Shown: in pieces, positions 7,143 through 12,753 of the stretch
Numbering within the stretch: position 1 is the stretch's first letter
How the letters are laid out: each line of letters starts with the position of its first letter
NCBI GenBank assembly: GCA_031266495.1
Contig: JAISAX010000474.1
Coordinates: 1 to 12,753, forward strand
Reading direction: 5' to 3'
DNA length: 12,753 nucleotides
Source of the DNA: Opitutaceae bacterium
Lineage (GTDB): Bacteria; Verrucomicrobiota; Verrucomicrobiae; Opitutales; Opitutaceae
The notes under the pieces: model-generated
What the model saw: the letters and a program-made list of their open reading frames with translations, nothing else
Database searches by the model: none
Told to the model about the DNA's origin: nothing
Made by a program: the position numbers and the translations under genes

Positions 7143-9125
7143 ATGAAAAGCGGTGTCATTGTTTTTTCATTACTGGCGGCGGCCGGATTCGCCGCCAGCC
7201 CGAAGCCCGACGCGGAGGCCGTCTTCCCGGAGCTCAAGGAATACCAGCCCGGCGGTTCCATCCTGCGCCAGCCGCTCGAGGACTGGGAAGGCGCGCGCAA
7301 ACGGGCCGAATCCGATCCCGCGTGGAAAACCTGGATCGCGGAACGCCGCGCCAGGGTTGACCACTGGCGCCGGAACAATCGCGACCGCGTCGAATGGCGC
7401 GCCGGCTGGTATCACGACTTCGTCAGCCCGCGCGACGGATCGCGCCTGCGCTGGACCGAAAAAATCCCCGGCGAGCAGACCCAAACCCTGTCCAGCGAAA
7501 GCGGCCATCAGGTCGAGGTGACGCCCGGGATCATGGGCGGGTGGATCTTCGGGCTGAGAGGACGCAACATTGACCGCACCGTGGAGGCGGCGCGGCTTTA
7601 CCGCCTGCAGGGCGAGCCGGAGCAGGCCGAATGGGCGGCCTCGCAACTTGACTTTTACGCGTGGTCTCTCGCTTCGTGGCCGATCATCCGGCCCAAGGGC
7701 ATGGATTCGCGCATGGCCCGGCAGGGGCTCGACGACGCCACCTGGATGGTGGCGTTGTGCGAAACGGCACGACTGATCCGGGACCACGCCGACGCGAAGC
7801 GCCGGCAACGGTGGTTCGAAAATTTTTTCAAACCCCAGGTCGAGATGCTGGAACGCGGCCACAACACCCTCAACAACATCGCCGTCTGGGCGCGTTCCGC
7901 GCAGGCGCACGTCGCCCTGCTTTACGACGACGAGGCGATGTGGGACCGCGCGATCAACGGCGTAAACGGCAGGTTCGGCCTGCGCGAACAGCTCCGCTCG
8001 GGCGTGACCGGCGACTGGTTCTGGCATGAGCAGTCCATGGGCTACAACGACTACGTGGCGCAGGCCCTGCATCCCCTGTTTCTGTTCGCCGGCCTGACCG
8101 GCAAGGGCGACCGGCTGCGCGAGGAGACCGCGCTCATGCAAAATCTCCTGCTGGCGCCGCTGTATTTGCGTTTCCCCGACGGAACGCTGCCCAATCCTGC
8201 GGACATCACCCGGCCGCGCCCCAAAGCCGCGCTTTCCCCCCACCTGAAGACCGTTTACCGGGAGGCCCCGACTTCCATCGGGCTCAGGGAGGCCGCGGGT
8301 GTTCGTTCCTGGGATACGCTGCTGGATCCTCCCCCCCTCGCGCCGATCAGGCCGGCGGCGGCGCTCCCGCCGGTGATCTCGGCGGATCTGTCCTCGACGC
8401 GTTTTGCCCTGCTCAAACAAGGCTCGTGGCAGGTTTTTTTCCACTACGGCCAGCTGTGCGCCTCGCACGTGCAGGCCGAGGCGTTGAACTGGTCGGCTTC
8501 GTTCAACGGCGTGGTCATCTCCCGCGATCCGGGAACCGTCAGCTATGGGTCCCCGTTGCACGCCGGCTACTACACCCGCGGCCTGAGCCACAATGTGCCG
8601 CTCGTGAACGGCGAAGGCCAGCAACCGTGGCATCCCGGCAACCTCGTCGCCTTCGATCCGGCCCTCGCCGTCGTGAAGGCCGAACAGCCGAAGTATCGGC
8701 CGGATGCGATCGCGTCACGGACGTTGCGCATCAAGGGCGACACGCTTGTCGATGAAGCAACGATCACCTGTACGGTCGGAAACATTGCCGGTGCGAAACC
8801 CGGTCTCGCCCTGCATCTGCAAGGGAAGCCTCGTCCCGGTGAAAATTTCCGGCCGGTGGCGGACTTTGCCCGGGGCCGCCCGCAGGCCTTTCAGTATTGG
8901 AAGGATGTGCGCTCCGCGAAATTCAGGGACCGCGCGGAAGTCACCCTCGATTTCCCGAAAGGGATTGCCCTGCGGGTAACGTTTTCCGTGCCCGGGAATT
9001 TCACGCTCTGGCAAGGCGGTTCGCCCGATTACCCGCCGGACTTTCGTTCCGGTTTCTACCTCGAACCGGAAGCCCCCGCGCCTTCGGTAACCTTTGTGAC
9101 GGAACTCAAACCGCAGGAACCGTAA
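7143..9125 (+). CDS. Heparinase II/III-family polysaccharide lyase (alginate lyase-like)
   Basis: The 660-residue protein has a short signal peptide (about 1-18). Residues about 60-400 look like the alpha/alpha toroid of the alginate lyase and heparinase superfamily, with HNTLNN (240-245) and SMGYND (298-303) as candidate active-site segments. The beta-sandwich domain follows from about 415: FFHYGQ (432-437), SHVQAEALNW (441-450), DPGTVSY (462-468) and SHN (482-484) are the pattern expected of heparinase II/III-like domains. Such enzymes cleave uronic-acid polysaccharides by beta-elimination in the periplasm or outside the cell. The exact substrate (alginate, heparin-like or other glycuronan) cannot be told. 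It is the last gene of the cluster behind the LacI-type regulator. No Shine-Dalgarno is seen. Length is normal and the frame intact. Confidence 0.85.
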   Translation: MKSGVIVFSLLAAAGFAASPKPDAEAVFPELKEYQPGGSILRQPLEDWEGARKRAESDPAWKTWIAERRARVDHWRRNNRDRVEWRAGWYHDFVSPRDGSRLRWTEKIPGEQTQTLSSESGHQVEVTPGIMGGWIFGLRGRNIDRTVEAARLYRLQGEPEQAEWAASQLDFYAWSLASWPIIRPKGMDSRMARQGLDDATWMVALCETARLIRDHADAKRRQRWFENFFKPQVEMLERGHNTLNNIAVWARSAQAHVALLYDDEAMWDRAINGVNGRFGLREQLRSGVTGDWFWHEQSMGYNDYVAQALHPLFLFAGLTGKGDRLREETALMQNLLLAPLYLRFPDGTLPNPADITRPRPKAALSPHLKTVYREAPTSIGLREAAGVRSWDTLLDPPPLAPIRPAAALPPVISADLSSTRFALLKQGSWQVFFHYGQLCASHVQAEALNWSASFNGVVISRDPGTVSYGSPLHAGYYTRGLSHNVPLVNGEGQQPWHPGNLVAFDPALAVVKAEQPKYRPDAIASRTLRIKGDTLVDEATITCTVGNIAGAKPGLALHLQGKPRPGENFRPVADFARGRPQAFQYWKDVRSAKFRDRAEVTLDFPKGIALRVTFSVPGNFTLWQGGSPDYPPDFRSGFYLEPEAPAPSVTFVTELKPQEP

Positions 9126-9152
9126 GGAACCGTACAAAAATAACCCGATCAA

Positions 9153-9337
9153 TTTTGACACAGAGAGCACAGATCTCCGACACAGAGTTCACAGAGGGCC
9201 AAACGACTTTTCAGATCTCATTGAATTCCTCATATTTTATAAAAAACCAATCTGTAACGAAAACAGATGAACCTTGAATTTATCAAACAACACCTCTGTG
9301 AGCTCTGTGTCCGAACTCTGTGCTCTCTGTGTCAAAA
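9153..9337. repeat. 185-bp element with 45-bp inverted ends (MITE-like)
   Basis: The outer arms 9153-9197 and 9293-9337 are reverse complements at 41 of 45 positions. Each arm contains two copies of a GACACAGAGNNCACAGA-type unit spaced 22 nt. The 95-nt centre is AT-rich and has a smaller inverted repeat, ATCTGT/ACAGAT (9250-9268). No clear target-site duplication is visible. It lies between the convergent ends of the lyase and the glycine-zipper lipoprotein. CACAGAG-type repeats are, from memory, frequent between genes in several bacterial phyla, so this is probably a non-autonomous interspersed element that may also stop transcription from both sides. Confidence 0.75.
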
Positions 9338-9364
9338 TCGAGTACGTTATTTGTGCGCGGATCC

Positions 9365-9712
9365 TTACTTCAACGGGAGGCCGTTTTCATCGACCTCGAT
9401 TTCGACGGGGATTTGGATGGTGCGGCCATCGCTGGTGCGGACGGTTTGCCACTGGCGGACGACGCGGCGGTCGTTGTCGAATGCCTTCGCACTCTGCGCC
9501 GCAAAGCCCTCGCCAACGCCCACCACCGCACCCGCCACATTACCCGCCACCGCGCCGGTAACCGCACCGACGGCGTTGCCAAGGACGGGGCCGGGCTGGC
9601 GGGGGTTGGTGAGGCGGGCGTCGCTGTTGGCCGATGCGCAGCCAAAGCAAAACAGCGCGGGCAGCATCGCAACGGATGCAGCCAGCGCCTTGTGTTTGAT
9701 GTTTGTGTTCAT
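9365..9712 (-). CDS. Small glycine-zipper lipoprotein
   Basis: The 115-residue protein has a lipoprotein signal peptide with Cys25 in FCFGC as the probable lipidation site, and no Asp after it, so outer-membrane sorting is likely. Residues 44-70 form a glycine zipper with Gly at 45, 49, 53, 57, 61, 65 and 69, an unbroken run of seven at i+4 spacing. The C-terminal part (84-115) is polar and ends VEIEVDENGLPLK. Such zippers pack helices tightly in membranes or oligomers. No family name is certain. It is the last gene of the lipoprotein operon, and 23 nt separate it from the LpoB-like gene, of which 16 are C. No Shine-Dalgarno is present. Confidence 0.8.
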   Translation of the reverse strand: MNTNIKHKALAASVAMLPALFCFGCASANSDARLTNPRQPGPVLGNAVGAVTGAVAGNVAGAVVGVGEGFAAQSAKAFDNDRRVVRQWQTVRTSDGRTIQIPVEIEVDENGLPLK

Positions 9713-9717
9713 AGCGC

Positions 9718-9733
9718 GGGGGGGGGGGGGGGG
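9718..9733 (-). repeat. Run of 16 C (coding strand) just before the glycine-zipper gene
   Basis: On the minus strand 16 C occupy most of the 23-nt gap between the stop of the LpoB-like gene and the next ATG, ending 5 nt before that ATG, where a ribosome-binding site would stand. Length variation here would alter the spacing between the two genes. Confidence 0.9.
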
Positions 9734-9735
9734 AG

Positions 9736-10314
9736 TTACCCGCCGACGGGGGCTTTGGATCCTTGTTTGGTGATGGTTTTTTCGCCCTGCCAGACGTTCA
9801 ACCCGTCGTTTATCGTGGCGAGGTTCAACTGGAATATATAGGAGGTTTGCCTGATGCTACCGGCGCTTGCCCTGTCCTCGATAATTTTGCCCGACAAGGT
9901 GTAATAGGGGCCTTTTATTGTTTTGCCCGAGACAAACGCCTGTTTCCCGGCATAGGCGTTTGTCGCCTGGTCCTCGCTGACGACGCTGACCTTGCCGGTG
10001 CGCATGAGCGAGGCCGTCACCTTTTGGGTCAGCATGCTCATCTCGAAGTTGGTGGTCGTGGCGTTTTTGAACGCCGTCACTTTCATGATGGCCGGTTGCG
10101 AGGGGGCGCGTTCGAGGACGCCCGAGCCGAGGATATCGGCCACCATGTCGTCGGAGGCCTGATAAAAATCCTGAATGTTGATTTTGTTGAGGGAGACGAC
10201 GGTGTTCGCTCCGGTGGAATCGATATAATGGGCGGAAGTCGTTGCGCAGCCGCCCGCGAAGAGTGCGCCAGCGGCAAGCGCGAGCGCGAGTGTGAGTTGT
10301 GTGTGTTTTTTCAT
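9736..10314 (-). CDS. lpoB: LpoB-like lipoprotein, penicillin-binding protein activator
   Basis: The 192-residue protein has a lipoprotein signal peptide with Cys23 in LFAGGC. The body matches the LpoB family: a start like NKINIQDFYQASDDMV (44-58), then a conserved core of an Ala-Ile strand, a FKNATT segment (82-87), a helix with TASLMRTGKV (100-109), and an ending YYTLSGKI and NVWQGEKTITK (173-183). In E. coli, LpoB sits in the outer membrane and activates the peptidoglycan synthase PBP1B through the periplasm; the same role is inferred. The gene follows a YcfL-like gene, as in E. coli ycfL-lpoB, which strengthens the call. The LpoB Pro-rich spacer is short or absent. No Shine-Dalgarno; the leader is C-rich. 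Confidence 0.82.
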   Translation of the reverse strand: MKKHTQLTLALALAAGALFAGGCATTSAHYIDSTGANTVVSLNKINIQDFYQASDDMVADILGSGVLERAPSQPAIMKVTAFKNATTTNFEMSMLTQKVTASLMRTGKVSVVSEDQATNAYAGKQAFVSGKTIKGPYYTLSGKIIEDRASAGSIRQTSYIFQLNLATINDGLNVWQGEKTITKQGSKAPVGG

Positions 10315-10360
10315 AGTGCGTGGTGAGAACAGGGGAGGTGAGGGTTGGTGAGGGGGAGGC

Positions 10361-10792
10361 TTACATTTCCTCGAATTTCAGTCGGAAATCGACGGCGCGG
10401 GGATTGGTGGCGATGGCGGAAACGGCGGAGGTTTCGCGTCCGCGCAGGTTGAGCTGGCGCCAGCCGGTGTCGCCGACCGCCATGCCGGTGCCGGAAATCC
10501 AGTCGAATTTGTAACGGAAGGATTTTGGGCCGTTTTTGAGGTTTTCGACGGTGGCCTGTATCTGGAGCAGGTTGCCACTGGCGTAGCCTTCGTTGATGGA
10601 GCGGACGGCGAGTGCGCGAGCCAGCGTGGAATCGGTGATGATGCGCTGGTCGTTGACATAGCTCGGCGTTGATTCGGCTTGTGCGCGTTGGAACGAGTTG
10701 ACGCTCGTGGCGCAGCCGCCGCAGAGCAGCAACGCGCCAAGCGCAAGCGTAAGGGCGATGGCCGGACAGGTTGATATTGAGTTATTTTTCAT
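10361..10792 (-). CDS. YcfL-like (DUF1425) lipoprotein
   Basis: The 143-residue protein carries a lipoprotein signal with Cys27 in LLCGGC. The mature part resembles YcfL/DUF1425: QRIITDSTLARAL (49-61), a strand LLQIQATVEN (75-84), YKFDWISGTGMAV (94-106) and a closing strand VDFRLKFEE (134-142), a small beta-sandwich. The family's role is unknown, but it is repeatedly found beside lpoB, as here (46 nt upstream of it). An outer-membrane lipoprotein helping the LpoB-like protein or peptidoglycan synthesis is the most reasonable inference. The gap to the preceding COG3014-like gene is 27 nt, so the operon is tight. Confidence 0.75.
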   Translation of the reverse strand: MKNNSISTCPAIALTLALGALLLCGGCATSVNSFQRAQAESTPSYVNDQRIITDSTLARALAVRSINEGYASGNLLQIQATVENLKNGPKSFRYKFDWISGTGMAVGDTGWRQLNLRGRETSAVSAIATNPRAVDFRLKFEEM

Positions 10793-10819
10793 GGCGGGAG
10801 ATAAAGTTTTTTTGTTGGA

Positions 10820-12631
10820 TTACAATGGGTTGCAGCTATTTTTCCCCTGGCTGGCGTTCAGCGATGCCTCGGCTTTCGCTTTCAGTTCCTCCCATCTTTT
10901 GGTCTCATCGGCGGTGGCGGAAGATGCGGACGCGGCGGGAGCAGGTGTTTCGGCGGCAGGGGCCAGTGGCGCGCTTGTGGAGGGCGGCAGCCCGCCTTCG
11001 ACGGTCACGCCGCCTTTCAGCGTGAATTGGCTGACCAGCAGGGGCTGACCCGGCGCAATGCTTTTGACATAAACGACATTCACGCTGCCGGGCTGCAATG
11101 CCACACGCGCTTCGACGGACGCGGCGGGCGTCGCGGCGCCTTGTGTACTGGCTGCCGTTCCCCTGATAATCAAAACACGGTCGGCGGGGGTTTGCAGCCG
11201 CGCGTAATGGAACTCTTTGGGGAGCGAACGCCATTGCCGGGTATCGGCAATCGTCACCGCAGCCTGGGTGACAAGCGTGCCGACTTTTGCGAAGAGCTGG
11301 ACGATCTGCCCGGTGGCGCCCTGATCTTTCATGGCGGATTTCACGCCTGCCTGAATGCCGGCATCAATGATGGCCTTGGCCGCGCTGGAAATGATGGATT
11401 TGGTGAGGATGGCGGGCCACTCGTTCTTGAAGTCGCGAGCGATGACCGAATTCATGTCGCAAACCAGCGCCGGGCTGACCCCGGCGTCGCCAGCGCCTGC
11501 GGCGGCGATGGAGATCGGCGAGGCGCTGGAATCATAAAACTTCAGATACGGCCAGGCGATGACGACATTGGGCATGGGCGAGTTGGATACCAGCGAGACA
11601 GGCAGCGTGATTTTTCGTTCCTCGCGATACGGCGCGGAACCGCTCTCATAAATGACATAGGTGATGCCTTTGGACGGCTTCCCGGCGTTGATGTCGGCGA
11701 GATCCTGTTTGATATAGGCATTGCCCGGCACCATGGAGGAGAGCCGCTCAAACGATTTTCGGGCGTGCTCAAGATCATCGGAGTCCATCGCGCAATTCTC
11801 AAAAAAAAGGCCGTCGAGCAGAACCGAGAACGGGTTGACGTAATCGGCGTAGGGCCGGGAATTGGCGACGGCTTCGATTGCGGTGTTGTCGGCTCTGGCT
11901 TCCGGGCTGCTTTCGATGGTCGCCATTACACCGGCGACATCGAAGCCGGCGACCTTTTGCCCGTCTTCGCTGGCAAGCCTGCCTTCCCTGGCGTCTTCGA
12001 TCTCCTTTTCCTGCGCGGCGATGCGCCTGGCGTTTTCCTCGACGGCGGCGGCCTGGTGCCGGAAGGCGCGGTTGAGTTCCACGCGGGCGGAATCGGTGTC
12101 GCCGAGTTGCAGGTGGTTCAAGGCCTTGTAGGTGCTGAGCATGACCTTGTCATAGCCGCGCCCGCGATAGGGCAGGTTGGCGAGGTTGGTAAAGGCCGCG
12201 CCGGCTTCCGAGCCGACCTTGACTTTCGCCTCCTCCTCCCACTCGTTGGCGCGCCCCTCGGCAGCGTCGAGCGCGGTGTTGGAACGGAGGAGGAGGTCGC
12301 GGGGACTGGCGGAGGTAAGGGTGGTTTCGGCACCGGTGCTTTTTTTGGCGGACCCGGGGGCGAGGGCGGGGATGACGATGCCGGAGTCGGCGGCGAGCGC
12401 GGCGGCACGCAACACGGCTCCCTGTTCGAGATGATAAATGAGGGAGTCCTTTTTGCTGTCGGCATTTTTCACCGCCAGCTTGTCGACCTCCTCAACGGCA
12501 ATCGGGAGATTGCCGGTACGAAATGCAGTGTCGAGCGAAGCGCTTTTTTTTGAATACGTCGAGCAGCCCGTCAACAAAACCGGACCTCCAACAAATAATA
12601 TAAACAGTCCGGTAGCGGTGATTTTATGCAT
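10820..12631 (-). CDS. Large COG3014-like lipoprotein
   Basis: The 603-residue protein starts with a lipoprotein signal (Cys23 in LLTGC). Its best-conserved parts are RGYDKVMLSTYKALNHLQLG (157-176), a helical hairpin continuing VELNRAFRHQ with a charged coil (about 183-220), PYADYVNPF (260-268), a TPR-like stretch with ARKSFERL (290-297), and TRQWRSLPKEFHYAR (464-478). I recognise this as the COG3014 type of uncharacterised lipoproteins, which from memory occur beside YcfL and LpoB in Vibrio and Shewanella. The C-terminal 60 residues are an Ala/Pro-rich tail with a short charged helix. It is the first gene of the operon and probably an outer-membrane partner of the LpoB-like protein. A long antisense frame across it is a GC-driven shadow. 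Confidence 0.78.
   Translation of the reverse strand: MHKITATGLFILFVGGPVLLTGCSTYSKKSASLDTAFRTGNLPIAVEEVDKLAVKNADSKKDSLIYHLEQGAVLRAAALAADSGIVIPALAPGSAKKSTGAETTLTSASPRDLLLRSNTALDAAEGRANEWEEEAKVKVGSEAGAAFTNLANLPYRGRGYDKVMLSTYKALNHLQLGDTDSARVELNRAFRHQAAAVEENARRIAAQEKEIEDAREGRLASEDGQKVAGFDVAGVMATIESSPEARADNTAIEAVANSRPYADYVNPFSVLLDGLFFENCAMDSDDLEHARKSFERLSSMVPGNAYIKQDLADINAGKPSKGITYVIYESGSAPYREERKITLPVSLVSNSPMPNVVIAWPYLKFYDSSASPISIAAAGAGDAGVSPALVCDMNSVIARDFKNEWPAILTKSIISSAAKAIIDAGIQAGVKSAMKDQGATGQIVQLFAKVGTLVTQAAVTIADTRQWRSLPKEFHYARLQTPADRVLIIRGTAASTQGAATPAASVEARVALQPGSVNVVYVKSIAPGQPLLVSQFTLKGGVTVEGGLPPSTSAPLAPAAETPAPAASASSATADETKRWEELKAKAEASLNASQGKNSCNPL
11468..11486. repeat. Palindrome inside the COG3014-like gene
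   Basis: CGCCGGG (11468-11474) and CCCGGCG (11480-11486) are perfect reverse complements around 5 nt. In the gene's frame the site encodes part of GDAGVSPAL (residues 381-389), and AGVSPA is also the + strand reading of the palindrome at 3044-3060. It may be a REP-like insertion kept in frame, or chance in GC-rich DNA. Confidence 0.35.
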
Positions 12632-12649
12632 ATGACAAGGGTGAGGATT

Positions 12650-12655
12650 ATTATG
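12650..12655 (-). promoter_or_regulatory. Candidate -10 element of the lipoprotein operon
   Basis: Minus-strand CATAAT (5 of 6 to consensus) lies 18 nt before the start of the COG3014-like gene in an AT-rich stretch. A -35 at normal distance would fall in the 16-G run (12671-12686 read on the minus strand), so a normal -35 is missing. Confidence 0.3.
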
Positions 12656-12670
12656 CTTTTGATTTTGCCT

Positions 12671-12737
12671 CCCCCCCCCCCCCCCCGGCCACCCCGGATG
12701 GTGTAAAAAAACGGCGTGGCGGGGGGGGGGGGGGGGG
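12671..12737. repeat. Long inverted repeat made of C and G runs at the window end
   Basis: Sixteen C (12671-12686) and GCCAC (12688-12692) pair with GTGGC (12716-12720) and the first 17 of 20 G (12721-12740), with one G-G mismatch, around a 23-nt loop. Downstream comes one C, nine more G (12742-12750) and TTT at the window end. It lies upstream of the lipoprotein operon. Because the window ends here, the G run may be of uncertain length or partly a sequencing artefact. Confidence 0.6.
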
Positions 12738-12753
12738 GGGCGGGGGGGGGTTT

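Noticed and set aside
7170..8633. 487-residue minus-strand open frame opposite the lyase
   Set aside because: Shadow of the lyase; no recognisable domain, and Arg/Gly/Val-rich composition.
9153..9337. CRISPR array
   Set aside because: Short repeated CACAGAG units are inverted and lack regular unique spacers; no cas genes are present.
9267..9841. Plus-strand frames over the glycine-zipper gene and inverted repeat
   Set aside because: They read through the right repeat arm and the G run with low-complexity products; the minus-strand lipoproteins explain the DNA better.
11027..12553. 508-residue open frame on the + strand opposite the COG3014-like gene
   Set aside because: Gly/Asp/Val-rich composition typical of an antisense frame in GC-rich coding DNA; the minus-strand gene has lipobox and family motifs.

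Overview
The window is GC-rich bacterial DNA with two housekeeping genes, a polysaccharide-degradation cassette and an operon of four lipoproteins. PEP-CTERM sorting tails, a prepilin with an A|FTLIELL cleavage site, a LacI-type regulator beside glycan-cleaving enzymes, and interspersed palindromic repeats together suggest a Verrucomicrobium, most likely of the Opitutaceae. That placement is inference from gene style; there is no rRNA or other marker to prove it.

Layout. Positions 1-331 are a leader region with two inverted repeats and a 16-C run. pyrG (CTP synthase, 332-1996) and kdsA (KDO-8-phosphate synthase, 2236-3030) follow on the + strand, separated by a large hairpin at 2098-2181. KDO is activated with CTP, so the two genes are metabolically linked. 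Between kdsA and the convergent regulator lie two short palindromes of a probable interspersed repeat family.

A LacI-family regulator (3167-4282, minus) is divergent from a four-gene + strand cluster: a secreted GH16 glucanase with a PEP-CTERM tail (4399-5370), a second PEP-CTERM protein of unknown function overlapping it by 4 nt (5367-6212), a DUF1559-like pseudopilin (6290-7087) and a heparinase II/III-type polysaccharide lyase (7143-9125). A perfect 6-2-6 palindrome at 4355-4368 in the divergent gap is a good candidate operator. The cluster reads as a locally regulated unit for surface display or secretion of glycan-cleaving enzymes.

A 45-bp inverted repeat pair around an AT-rich core (9153-9337) separates this cluster from a convergent minus-strand operon of four lipoproteins running 12631 to 9365: a COG3014-like protein, a YcfL-like protein, an LpoB-like activator of penicillin-binding proteins, and a small lipoprotein with a perfectly spaced glycine zipper. 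This probably supports peptidoglycan synthesis from the outer membrane.

Two window-wide oddities stand out. Long C or G runs (13-20 nt) recur in the non-coding gaps. Ten of the eleven genes lack a recognisable Shine-Dalgarno sequence, and most have C-rich, G-poor leaders. The window ends in a 20-G run that, with a 16-C run upstream, forms a long inverted repeat; this may be a real structure or a sequencing or assembly limit.
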